A stretch of 64,000 nucleotides of DNA from UBA2031 sp037189985 (GTDB taxonomy: Bacteria; Pseudomonadota; Gammaproteobacteria; Pseudomonadales; Moraxellaceae), in assembly GCA_037189985.1 (NCBI GenBank), contig JBBCJX010000011.1, positions 62,001 through 126,000 of the forward strand. Reading direction: 5' to 3'. A program made the translations under genes and the position numbers. Below the pieces are notes generated by a model that was not told where the DNA came from, did no database searches, and saw only the letters and a list, made by a program, of their open reading frames with translations. Shown piece after piece: positions 17,205 through 24,946 of this stretch. Each line of letters starts with the position of its first letter. Within the stretch, counting starts at the first letter, position 1.

Positions 17205-18215
17205 CTACTCGTCATCCATCATGCATTCGGCATCAGCCGGGTTGTAACGGCAACGCACGCGCTTGAGGAAACGCATCATGTCAGCGTCATACTCACCATC
17301 CTTGGTCAGGCGAACGCGTGCTTCGCGCATCATGCGGAAATAACCATCCACCTCAACCTGGGGAACCTTGGACCAGTACTGGGCAGGAATCTCTTCTTCG
17401 GAGCGCTTGATCAGGGCGAGCACGGAGTCAATGCGCTTTACCGTCAGGTTACGCAGTTTCTGCCCGTCACCGGGACGGAAGCGGTCATGACGAATCACCA
17501 TCACTGCCGTGATCTGCATGAAAGGCATGTTGACGATAGCACCCTTGGTACCCAGCCCCCTATGCAACTCAAGCGGGCGGAACGCAACAGCCGGCGATGC
17601 CACAATGTCGACCTGGCCATTGTTGAACTTGGCTGCAAAATTTGTGATGTCCGAGGCAACCGGATGTGCACCGATCTGCTGCACCAAGCGTGCCTGCGTC
17701 TTGTCCCAGTCCAGCACGGCAATCTTCTTGCCCGTAGCCTTGGCAAGCGTGTTGATGTTGCGGTCATTCACAAAGGGGTAAACCGCGCCCAGCGGAATGA
17801 TGCCCGCCACTTCATATTGGCCGCTGATCATGCGATCAGCGCTTTTGGGGCTCATCAGCAAATCGATGACAGAGCGGAGACCCTCAAGGCTGGTCATGGC
17901 GCCGATCGCATCCAGGCTCCCGACGAATTTGTTGAGCTGACGTCCGCGCAGATTCGTCATCATGACAGCATCACATTGCCCGGCCTTGAAGTCCTCATAG
18001 GCAACGCTTTCATTCGTATAAGGCTTGAGCTGGAGGTTGATGCCGTGCCGCTTTGCCTCAAGCGCGAAATCACTCACCAGGGCATAGGCATCGCCCTGTG
18101 CGCCCATGAGATCAAAGACACAGGCTGTCTGCGCCCTTGCCCCCGTGGCCGCCAGCAGCAAAGTGGCGACCACCAGCAGATGCCGGCGCCACGTGGAAAG
18201 GTGTCGAACGTTCAT
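17205..18215 (-). CDS. AdeT-like putative solute-binding protein, paralogue 1
   Basis: 336 residues with a cleavable signal peptide (hydrophobic LLVVATLLLAATGARA, cut before QTACVFD). It belongs to the family of Acinetobacter AdeT1/AdeT2, called RND-type in old annotations but with no membrane domain; the fold is probably a periplasmic binding protein. Shared blocks are CVFD, YEDFKAGQCDA, GQYEVAGIIPLGAVYPFV, GKKIAVLDWDKTQA, KFNNGQVDIVASPA and a C-terminal CRYNPADAEC. The start at 18215 was chosen for the signal peptide. It is the last of four tandem paralogues in the direction of transcription, 76 bases after paralogue 2. The ligand is unknown. Confidence 0.82.
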   Translation of the reverse strand: MNVRHLSTWRRHLLVVATLLLAATGARAQTACVFDLMGAQGDAYALVSDFALEAKRHGINLQLKPYTNESVAYEDFKAGQCDAVMMTNLRGRQLNKFVGSLDAIGAMTSLEGLRSVIDLLMSPKSADRMISGQYEVAGIIPLGAVYPFVNDRNINTLAKATGKKIAVLDWDKTQARLVQQIGAHPVASDITNFAAKFNNGQVDIVASPAVAFRPLELHRGLGTKGAIVNMPFMQITAVMVIRHDRFRPGDGQKLRNLTVKRIDSVLALIKRSEEEIPAQYWSKVPQVEVDGYFRMMREARVRLTKDGEYDADMMRFLKRVRCRYNPADAECMMDDE

Positions 18216-18241
18216 CAATAGACCTCGAAAACTCGGTTCAG

Positions 18242-18261
18242 GCGGGCACATGTGCGCCCGC
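18242..18261 (-). repeat. Hairpin between AdeT-like paralogues 1 and 2
   Basis: GCGGGC/GCCCGC arms around an 8-base loop in the intergenic gap. There is no T-run on either strand, so it is at best a weak terminator or an mRNA-stabilising structure. Confidence 0.45.
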
Positions 18262-18291
18262 ACGGATCATCGGTATCGGGGCGTCCTTTCC

Positions 18292-19305
18292 TCATTCATC
18301 CTTGAGGGCACATTCCCCTGCGCCCGGTTCATGCTTGCAGCGGATCCGCTTGAGCACCGCCATCATGCGCTTGTCATAGAAACCGTCCTTGGTGAGCTGG
18401 AGACGGGCTTCGCGCATGATGTTTGTGTAGTTGTCCTTGTCCTTCTGTGTGATATCCAGCCAGTACTTCTTGTCGATCTCGCTTTCGGTCTTCGCAATGA
18501 TACCGAAAGCACGATCCGCCTGACTGGCAATGTATTCGCGGCACTTCTGGCCAAAACCAGCCGGGAATTTTTCCTGGCGGATGATCAGATTGGCGGTGAT
18601 CTGGATCAGGGGAAAACGGTAAACCGCGCCCGTTGTACCCAGCCCTTTGTAAAGCTCGAACGGCTTGTAGACCACGGCTGGTGCCGCAATGATGTCGACC
18701 TGGCCATTATTGAACTTGCCGGCAAAGTTTGTGATGTCTGATGCCACTGGTTGTGCACCCAGTTGCTGCACCATCTTGGCCTGGGACTTGTCCCATTCCA
18801 GAACAGCGATTTTCTTGCCGGCTGCCTTTTCAATCGAGTCAATGCTGCGATCACGCACGAACACGTATGCTGCGCCCAGTGGCACAATGCCTGCGACCTC
18901 ATAAGGTCCGCTGACCATGAGGTTGGCCGACTTGGGAGAGGCCATCAGCTCGATCACGGAGCGCATGTGCGTGTAGGTGGGAATGGCGCCTACAGAATCG
19001 ATGGAGCCTGTGAACTGGTTGAACGCACGTCCACGCAAGCCCGTCATGATGGCGCCATCACACTGGCCGGCTTTGAAGTCTTCTGCCACGACGCGCTCGT
19101 CCACATAGGCGCGCAATTCGATCTTTGCGCCCCAGCGGCTGGCCGTCAGCTGGAAGTCCTTCATCATGCTGAAGGCATCACCCTGTGTGCCCGCAGGATC
19201 AAAAACGCAGATCACCTGGGATGCGACTGCAGGTGTTGCTGCTGCCAGTGCAGCGGCCATGCCGGCACCTGCCAGAATACGACGGAAGAAATCTTTACTG
19301 ATCAT
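18292..19305 (-). CDS. AdeT-like putative solute-binding protein, paralogue 2
   Basis: 337 residues with a signal peptide (ILAGAGMAAALAAATPAVA) ahead of SQVICVFDPAGTQGD. The four family cysteines are present (ICVFD, AGQCDG, IRCKHEPGAGEC), along with GPYEVAGIVPLGAAYVFVRD and GKKIAVLEWDKSQAK. The start ATG at 19305 was preferred over a GTG four codons upstream. It has the same orientation as its neighbours and is separated from paralogue 3 by a terminator-like hairpin (19329-19353), so it may have its own promoter. Periplasmic; ligand unknown. Confidence 0.82.
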   Translation of the reverse strand: MISKDFFRRILAGAGMAAALAAATPAVASQVICVFDPAGTQGDAFSMMKDFQLTASRWGAKIELRAYVDERVVAEDFKAGQCDGAIMTGLRGRAFNQFTGSIDSVGAIPTYTHMRSVIELMASPKSANLMVSGPYEVAGIVPLGAAYVFVRDRSIDSIEKAAGKKIAVLEWDKSQAKMVQQLGAQPVASDITNFAGKFNNGQVDIIAAPAVVYKPFELYKGLGTTGAVYRFPLIQITANLIIRQEKFPAGFGQKCREYIASQADRAFGIIAKTESEIDKKYWLDITQKDKDNYTNIMREARLQLTKDGFYDKRMMAVLKRIRCKHEPGAGECALKDE

Positions 19306-19328
19306 TGTGTCATCCACTGCCTGTTACG

Positions 19329-19353
19329 AAAAACGTGGGCCAGTAAGGCCCAC
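19329..19353 (-). terminator. Terminator-like hairpin after AdeT-like paralogue 3
   Basis: On the minus strand, stem GTGGGCC/GGCCCAC with a 5-base loop is followed by G and then five T bases. It would end or attenuate transcription between paralogues 3 and 2. Confidence 0.7.
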
Positions 19354-19394
19354 TCGATTAAACCTGATGACATGCCGGTAACGGCACGCCCCGC

Positions 19395-20417
19395 TTACTC
19401 ATCGTTGAGCGAACACTCGGCCGCATCCGGCTCGCGCTTGCAACGTACACGCTTCAGCAGCGTCATCATGCTGGGATCGTAATAGCCGGACTTGGTCATG
19501 TGGATGCGCATTTCACGCATGACCTTGTCGTAGCCATCGCGATCAGAAAGCGGCACATGCATCCAGTGCTTGGGATCGACCTCACGCTCTGTATTGCGAA
19601 TCAGGCCGAAGAAGCGGGGAACCTGCTGGGCAATATAGCTTCGACTCTTGAGGCCAAAGCCCTGTGGAAAACGCTCATGACGGATGATGAGTTGCAAGGT
19701 GACCTGCAAAACAGGAAAGCGTGCAATCGCTCCCTTGGTACCCAAGCCCTTGTACAGCTCCATGGGTTTATACATCGGGATAGGGGCAAACAGGATGTCG
19801 ACCTGGTTGTTGTTGAACTTGCCGGCATAGGTCGTGAGATCGGCGGCCACAGGTACAGCACCCACCACCTTGACCATTTCGGCCTGTGACTTGTCCCAGT
19901 CCAGCACAGCCACCTTCTTTCCGGCAGCCTTTGCCAGCGAACTAATGCTGCGGTCATTCACAAAGGCATAGGCAGCGCCCACCGGAACAGCGCCCGCGAC
20001 CTCATAAGGCCCGCTGATCAAGCGCGGGGCCAGACGAGGATTGGCCAACAGGTCAATCACGTCTCGCATATGCGTGTAGCTGGGAATGGAACCCACCGAG
20101 TCGATGGAACCCGTGAACTGGTTGAACTGACGACCGCGCATGCCGGTTATCAGCACACCATCACACTGCCCTGCCTTGAAGTCGTCGGAAGCCACGCCTT
20201 CGTTGGTATAGACCTTGAGCCGGATATTGGCTCCCCAGGCGCGTGCTGCCAGGGCGTAGTCCTTGGCCATGTTGGTGGCATCGCCCTGCTCACCCAACAG
20301 ATCCCAGATACAGAGCACCTGCTCCTTGTTGGGAGTATTGGCATGACCCAAGGGGACCAGCAGAAATAGGCAGGCAAAGACCTTACCCAGGAATTGTCGG
20401 GCGACAGCAAGCTTCAT
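19395..20417 (-). CDS. AdeT-like putative solute-binding protein, paralogue 3
   Basis: 340 residues. The start ATG at 20417 has AGGGAG 7 bases upstream and yields a signal peptide (FLGKVFACLFLLVPLGHA). The mature protein begins near NTPNKEQVLCIWDLLGEQGD, slightly divergent from the CVFD of its sisters. It keeps DDFKAGQCDG, GPYEVAGAVPVGAAYAFVND, GKKVAVLDWDKSQAE, KFNNNQVDILFAP and CKREPDAAEC. FNNNQVD instead of FNNGQVD and CIWD instead of CVFD suggest specialisation of this copy. A terminator separates it from paralogue 4 upstream. Confidence 0.82.
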   Translation of the reverse strand: MKLAVARQFLGKVFACLFLLVPLGHANTPNKEQVLCIWDLLGEQGDATNMAKDYALAARAWGANIRLKVYTNEGVASDDFKAGQCDGVLITGMRGRQFNQFTGSIDSVGSIPSYTHMRDVIDLLANPRLAPRLISGPYEVAGAVPVGAAYAFVNDRSISSLAKAAGKKVAVLDWDKSQAEMVKVVGAVPVAADLTTYAGKFNNNQVDILFAPIPMYKPMELYKGLGTKGAIARFPVLQVTLQLIIRHERFPQGFGLKSRSYIAQQVPRFFGLIRNTEREVDPKHWMHVPLSDRDGYDKVMREMRIHMTKSGYYDPSMMTLLKRVRCKREPDAAECSLNDE

Positions 20418-20629
20418 GACCGCTCCCTGATTTTCTTGTTTTGTTTTAGTTATGGTCGGCTTTGACTGTACCGGACTTGCCGGCGGGATCAAACAGCCGT
20501 CTTGTTGGCGAGGGACGTCGTCACAACATGAACCCGGTCACATTCTAACCACAGACAGAGCCCGGGCATAAGGCCGTACGGACTATTTACCCTCATTTTA
20601 GGCCCGTCTAGCGGACCGCAACTCGCCAG

Positions 20630-20654
20630 AAAAAAGGGCGGCCAATGGCCGCCC
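20630..20654 (-). terminator. Intrinsic terminator after AdeT-like paralogue 4
   Basis: On the minus strand, a perfect stem GGGCGGCC/GGCCGCCC with a 3-base loop is followed by six T bases. It ends the transcript of paralogue 4, so paralogue 3 needs its own promoter in the 210 bases between. Confidence 0.9.
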
Positions 20655-20675
20655 CCGTCATGCTCCCGGCGCAAC

Positions 20676-21659
20676 CTAGCGCAGACCCAGCACACACTCG
20701 GCGCTGGAGGGATTTTCCCGGCAGCGCAAGCGCTGCATGATGGCCATCATGCGTGAATCATAGAACCCCTCACGAGTCAGCTGCTCACGCGCATCCCCTA
20801 ACAGGCGCTGGTAGCGCATGCGATCAGCCTCATCAAGGTTCAACCAGTACTTTGCCGGCACGGCTGCTTCAGCCGCCTCGATACGGGCAAGGCTGTGATC
20901 GACAAACCCGGGGGCACGCGCCCGGAGGGCAGCCGCAAATCCTTCGGGGAAACGATCAGGGCGCACCAGCAACGTTCCCGTCAGCTGTGCCACCGGGAAA
21001 CGGTAAATGGCCCCGCCCTTTTTCAGGCCCTTTTCCACCTCAAACTGCCGGAACAACAAGGCCGGAGCGGCAATGATGTCCACCTGGCCGTTATTGAAGC
21101 GGGGAGCATAGCTGGTGATGTCGGCAGCAACTGGCTGAGCTGCCAACCCCTGCACCAACTGGGCCTGACTCTTGTCCCACTCCATCACGGCGACGCGACG
21201 GCCAGCCGCCTTGTCGAGGGCATTGATGGAGCGGTCACGCACCAGCACATAGAGCGAGCCCAGAGGAACCATGCCGGCCACCTCATAGCCTCCCTGCATC
21301 ATGTGCCCCGCCAGGGCAGGACGTCCCAGCAACTCGAAGAGGGGCTTTAGGGAGCGGGTATCAGGAACACCGCCAAAGGCATCCACAGAACCCACAAAGG
21401 TATTGAACTGGCGGGCACGGAAAGTGGAAATCGCCACGCCATCACACTGGCCGGCCTTGAAGTCCTCCACGGCGATGCGCTCGTCCACATAGGCTTTCAC
21501 CTTCAGGTTCGGGCTTCCCTCCAGATACTTCCCGACCATACTGAAAATCTCGCCCTCCTTCCCGGAAGGATCAAACACACAGAAGCGGGCAGGCGTCTGG
21601 GCAAAGGACTGCAAGGAGCAAACACTGAGCAGCAACAACATCAGGATACGATTGCACAT
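20676..21659 (-). CDS. AdeT-like putative solute-binding protein, paralogue 4
   Basis: 327 residues, the most divergent copy. The start ATG at 21659 has GAGGT 7 bases upstream; two closer in-frame starts are badly spaced. The signal peptide is ILMLLLLSVCSLQSFA, and the mature protein starts near QTPARFCVFDPSGKEGE. Family blocks are retained: EDFKAGQCDG, GGYEVAGMVPLGSLYVLVRD, GRRVAVMEWDKSQAQ, RFNNGQVDIIAAPA and CRENPSSAEC. It lacks the acidic DE end shared by the other three. It is a separate transcription unit with a strong terminator. Ligand unknown. Confidence 0.82.
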   Translation of the reverse strand: MCNRILMLLLLSVCSLQSFAQTPARFCVFDPSGKEGEIFSMVGKYLEGSPNLKVKAYVDERIAVEDFKAGQCDGVAISTFRARQFNTFVGSVDAFGGVPDTRSLKPLFELLGRPALAGHMMQGGYEVAGMVPLGSLYVLVRDRSINALDKAAGRRVAVMEWDKSQAQLVQGLAAQPVAADITSYAPRFNNGQVDIIAAPALLFRQFEVEKGLKKGGAIYRFPVAQLTGTLLVRPDRFPEGFAAALRARAPGFVDHSLARIEAAEAAVPAKYWLNLDEADRMRYQRLLGDAREQLTREGFYDSRMMAIMQRLRCRENPSSAECVLGLR

Positions 21660-21866
21660 GGTCATCACCTCACTGGGACTACTGAAACCATTGATCTGAA
21701 ATGACTGTCATCAAGCCTGTCCGGGGACAGGCATCTTGCATCAAGCGAAAGGCATGCCGTTTCTTGTCAGACAATCAGGCCCCTCGCTTGAATCATGTCA
21801 CCTGCCCGTGAAGCGGCCGTGACAAGCCTCGGCACATTCATCACCTCCCCCTCAAAAAAGGCAGGC

Positions 21867-21897
21867 AAAAAAAAGGGACGGCCGTCAAGGCCATCCC
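21867..21897 (-). terminator. Intrinsic terminator after the phasin gene
   Basis: On the minus strand, GGGATGGCC pairs with GGCCGTCCC (one T-G wobble), followed by eight T bases. Confidence 0.9.
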
Positions 21898-21961
21898 AAA
21901 GAGGGTTACCACAACAACAAAACTTTCGGCGCCCACCAAGGGCGCCAGTGCCAGCCTGTTA

Positions 21962-22339
21962 TCAGGCTGCCTTGCGCTTTTCACCGGCGGCCACGAGCTC
22001 ATCGAACAGCTTCTGGGTGTCTTCCTTCAGCTTGATGCCAGTCAGGCGCTGCTTGATGGCGTCGACCTGCGGCTTCAGACCGTCGGTCTTCAGCTTTTCA
22101 GCTTCGCTCTTGATCACTTCAACCAGGCCAACGGCAACGAGGACAGCCTTGTTGCTGGAGGCTGCCTGCTCGCCACGGGTCTCCGTGCCGGCAGCGACAA
22201 ACTTGTCGTACTGCTTCTTGCCTTCTTCTTCGACCTTGCTGGCCAGACCAAGATTGGCAAGATAGATCTGCTGGCCGATGCTCTTTACGCGCTCAACCAG
22301 GCCCTGCTGGGATTCGGACAACTGCTTCAATTCACCCAT
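21962..22339 (-). CDS. Phasin-family (PHA granule-associated) protein
   Basis: 125 residues from the ATG at 22339, which has AAGGAAG 8 bases upstream. The segment VKSIGQQIYLANLGLASKVE followed by EEGKKQYDKFVAAG matches the amphipathic signature of PhaF/PhaI-type phasins (RKIWLAGLGAY...EEG...LVKAGE). The rest is helical and rich in Lys, Glu and Ala. Phasins coat polyhydroxyalkanoate granules; some also act as general amphipathic stress proteins. No pha synthesis genes are in the window, so the granule role is inferred from the family. It is a single-gene unit with a strong terminator. Confidence 0.75.
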   Translation of the reverse strand: MGELKQLSESQQGLVERVKSIGQQIYLANLGLASKVEEEGKKQYDKFVAAGTETRGEQAASSNKAVLVAVGLVEVIKSEAEKLKTDGLKPQVDAIKQRLTGIKLKEDTQKLFDELVAAGEKRKAA

Positions 22340-22497
22340 GACACACTTCCTTGAAATGAGGTTCGGAAAAATCCGGAAAAGACGACCCGGCAAATACTCA
22401 GGAGGCTCGGGCCAACGGCGGGAATTATGGCGAGGGGGGAAAGGCAAAAAGCACGATGTTGTCTAACAAACAGACAATATCGCACAAAGCCGACAGA

Positions 22498-22707
22498 CTA
22501 CATGTTCACACGGCCAAGCAAGCCCAGCAGTTCGCGACGGATGCTGATCTGCTCACGGTAGTCTTCGGGTCGAGGCAGGCGCTGCTCGGGAGGCAGCTCA
22601 TGGAAGTGGGCCAGCGCCTCTTCCAGATGAACCAGTTCCTCGTTCAGAGCCAGGAAAAGTGCCTCGGCATCAGGGCCGGGCAGGGATGAAGAACCTGTTG
22701 CATTCAT
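22498..22707 (-). CDS. Small protein of unknown function
   Basis: 69 residues. The ATG at 22707 has an ideal AAGGAG 8 bases upstream, which supports a real gene. The sequence is acidic in its N-terminal half with a likely helix (EALFLALNEELVHLEEALAHFHELP), then a basic segment (REQISIRRELLGLLGRV). It has no signal peptide or membrane segment. It lies alone between the phasin gene and the ppa terminator. Not recognised. Confidence 0.65.
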   Translation of the reverse strand: MNATGSSSLPGPDAEALFLALNEELVHLEEALAHFHELPPEQRLPRPEDYREQISIRRELLGLLGRVNM

Positions 22708-22756
22708 GGCGCACACTCCTTGTGCACAGCTTGGTCAGTCAACGATCAGCTTAGGC

Positions 22757-22783
22757 AAAAAAACCCGCCGTAGCGGGTTTTTT
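22757..22783. terminator. Terminator after ppa
   Basis: Stem CCCGC/GCGGG with loop CGTA inside A and T runs, usable on both strands; it lies 15 bases after the ppa stop on the minus strand. Confidence 0.88.
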
Positions 22784-22797
22784 CCTTGATGCCTGTC

Positions 22798-23325
22798 TTA
22801 TTTCTTGGCGGCTTCAATGGACTTGATGATGTCGGCCTTGGCCGCATCCGCCCCTTCCCAGCCGGTCAGTTTGACCCACTTGCCAGGCTCCAGCGCCTTG
22901 TAGTTTTCAAAGAAATGCTTGATCTGGCCCAGCAACAACTCCGGCAGGTCCGTGTATTCCTTCACGTTCTTGTAGAGCGGGGTGAGCTTGTCGTGGGGAA
23001 CCGCCAGCAGCTTGGTGTCGATACCGGCCTCATCTTCCATGTTCAGCTTGCCGATCACGCGCGAGCGAATGACCGAGCCCGGCTGCACCGGGAAAGGAGT
23101 TACCACCAATACATCCAGGGGGTCACCGTCTTCGGAAAGCGTGTGGGGGATGTAGCCGTAGTTCACAGGGTAGGACATGCCGGTGCCGATGAAGCGGTCC
23201 ACGAACAGCGCATCGGACTCCTTGTCGATCTCGTACTTAATGGGAGCGGAGTTCGCAGGAATCTCGATGATGACGTAGATATCGTTCGGCACGTCCTTGC
23301 CGATCGGGACATTCTTGTAGCTCAT
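22798..23325 (-). CDS. ppa: Inorganic pyrophosphatase
   Basis: Hydrolyses pyrophosphate released by biosynthesis, making those reactions irreversible. 175 residues from the ATG at 23325 (MSYKNVPIGKDVPNDIYV), the family N-terminus; an upstream extension in frame is not family-like. The metal-binding signature DGDPLDVLVV is present, as are YPVNYGYIPHT and KLLAVPHDK. It is a family I soluble enzyme of normal length with its own terminator. Confidence 0.97.
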   Translation of the reverse strand: MSYKNVPIGKDVPNDIYVIIEIPANSAPIKYEIDKESDALFVDRFIGTGMSYPVNYGYIPHTLSEDGDPLDVLVVTPFPVQPGSVIRSRVIGKLNMEDEAGIDTKLLAVPHDKLTPLYKNVKEYTDLPELLLGQIKHFFENYKALEPGKWVKLTGWEGADAAKADIIKSIEAAKK

Positions 23326-23403
23326 GGCAGCGCTCTCGGAGGGGGAATTTGATGAAAAACGGGGCGCATTATAGCGCCCCCGCTTCGTCAGGCCCAACGG
23401 GCT

Positions 23404-23784
23404 TCAGCCTGCGATGACGAACAGGGCAATCACGCAGGCCAGACTGGCTGACCAGACAATCGAACGCAGTAGGGCCTTGTCGGTGATGTAGAGCACACCG
23501 TAAGCCAGACGCAGGACGATATAGGCCACGGCAATGGCATCAATCCTGTCCTGGGGTGCCCCTGCCAGGTGCGAGACGATGACAGCCGCCATGAAGCCCG
23601 GAATGGACTCGAAACTGTTGAGCTGCGCCCAGTGCGCACGCTTGGCCGGACCCTGGAGCTTCTCCAAGTATTCACGCGGATTGTGGTTGTCGCGCGGGCG
23701 GAAACCGGTAGTGAACTTGGCCACATAGGTCCAGACATAGGGCAACAGGATGGCTGCCAGCACACACCAGTAGGCGATCGTCAT
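23404..23784 (-). CDS. MAPEG-family membrane protein
   Basis: 126 residues with four hydrophobic segments and the MAPEG landmark RAHWAQLNSFESIPGFMAAV in the second helix region. Family members include glutathione-dependent transferases and peroxidases of eicosanoid and glutathione metabolism; bacterial members are mostly uncharacterised. The start overlaps the cysK stop by 4 bases, so the two are translationally coupled. Since CysK makes the cysteine needed for glutathione, a thiol-linked role is an attractive but unproven inference. Confidence 0.85.
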   Translation of the reverse strand: MTIAYWCVLAAILLPYVWTYVAKFTTGFRPRDNHNPREYLEKLQGPAKRAHWAQLNSFESIPGFMAAVIVSHLAGAPQDRIDAIAVAYIVLRLAYGVLYITDKALLRSIVWSASLACVIALFVIAG

Positions 23785-24755
23785 TGCACACTCTCCTGCT
23801 CCGTAAACATGCCGTCAAAAAGCGCAGTGGAAAGGTAGCGCTCACCGGAATCCGACAGCACCACCACAATCATCTTGCCCTGATTTTCGGGCCGCGCAGC
23901 CAGCCTGGCCGCCGCACAGGCCGCCGCGCCGCCCGAAATGCCGGCCAGTATGCCCTCTTCCTGCATGAGACGGCGGGCAAACTCGATAGCCTCTTCATTG
24001 CTGATGGTTTCAACATCATCCACGAGCGAGAGATCCAGATTGCGCGGCACGAAGTTGGCACCAATGCCCTGTATCTTGTGCGGTGCCGGCGTCAGCCCTT
24101 CGCCCTTGAGGCTTTGCGTAATGAGTGGGGAGGCCGCCGGTTCCACTGCAATCGACTGAATGGCCTTGCCCTGCGTCTGTTTGATGTAGCGGGAAACCCC
24201 CGTGAGCGTCCCGCCTGTCCCCACGCCGGCTACAAAAATATCAATGGCCCCATCCGTGTCCTTCCATATCTCAGGACCCGTGGTCTTCTCGTGGATGTCG
24301 GGATTGGCCGGATTCTCGAACTGCTGGGGAAGAAAATATTTCTCTGGTGCCGCCGCACGGACTTCCTCAGCCTTGTCCACCGCCCCTTTCATTCCCTTGG
24401 CAGGCTCGGTCAGTACCAGCGTGGCACCCAGCGCCTTCAGCACCTTGCGCCGCTCAAGGCTCATCGAGGCAGGCATGGTCAGCGTCAGCGGATAGCCGCG
24501 GGCCGCCGCCACAAAGGCCAGAGCGATGCCGGTATTGCCCGACGTGGGCTCCACGATGGACATACCCGGTTTCAGCAAACCGCGCTTTTCCGCATCCCAG
24601 ATCATGCTGGCGCCGATACGGCACTTCACGGAATACGCAGGGTTGCGGCCCTCAGTCTTGGCATAGACACGGGCATTGCCGCCACATACGCGGTTGAGCC
24701 TCACCAGCGGCGTGTTACCGATGGACAGGGAATTGTCTTCATACAGCCGGGACAT
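23781..24755 (-). CDS. cysK: Cysteine synthase A (O-acetylserine sulfhydrylase)
   Basis: A PLP enzyme that makes cysteine from O-acetylserine and sulfide. 324 residues. The PLP lysine lies in GRNPAYSVKCRIGASMI, the substrate loop in EPTSGNTGIAL, and the phosphate-binding loop in GVGTGGTLTG. The sequence follows E. coli CysK closely (NPANPDIHEKTTGPEIW). Two small departures from E. coli are GISGGAA for GISSGAA and LSDSGERYL for PSSGERYL. It is co-transcribed with the MAPEG gene downstream. Confidence 0.94.
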   Translation of the reverse strand: MSRLYEDNSLSIGNTPLVRLNRVCGGNARVYAKTEGRNPAYSVKCRIGASMIWDAEKRGLLKPGMSIVEPTSGNTGIALAFVAAARGYPLTLTMPASMSLERRKVLKALGATLVLTEPAKGMKGAVDKAEEVRAAAPEKYFLPQQFENPANPDIHEKTTGPEIWKDTDGAIDIFVAGVGTGGTLTGVSRYIKQTQGKAIQSIAVEPAASPLITQSLKGEGLTPAPHKIQGIGANFVPRNLDLSLVDDVETISNEEAIEFARRLMQEEGILAGISGGAAACAAARLAARPENQGKMIVVVLSDSGERYLSTALFDGMFTEQESVQ

Positions 24756-24907
24756 GATCAGGGTCTCCTCTTCAAGGCGATAGACGCAAAGTGGCAGGAA
24801 GCATAGCCGAAGCTGCGTCCGGGTTTATGGCCAGCATGTATCACCCGCTGGCTGTTTCGGTGGCAACGCCACACAGCCACGGGTTTGAATACTGAATACC
24901 GGACATG

Positions 24908-24932
24908 AAAAAGCCGGCAGTTGCCGGCTTTT
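24908..24932 (-). terminator. Intrinsic terminator after the decarboxylase gene
   Basis: Stem GCCGGCA/TGCCGGC with a two-base loop, flanked by A and T runs; it lies 15 bases after the decarboxylase stop on the minus strand. Confidence 0.9.
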
Positions 24933-24946
24933 CACTTAGAGCGGTC

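Noticed and set aside
20489..20695. Small gene between AdeT-like paralogues 3 and 4
   Set aside because: The frame crosses a strong terminator, lacks a ribosome binding site and has implausible composition.
17205..21659. AdeT-like genes as true RND efflux pump components
   Set aside because: All four products are exported soluble proteins with a single signal peptide and no pump membrane domain; the RND label is an inherited annotation.
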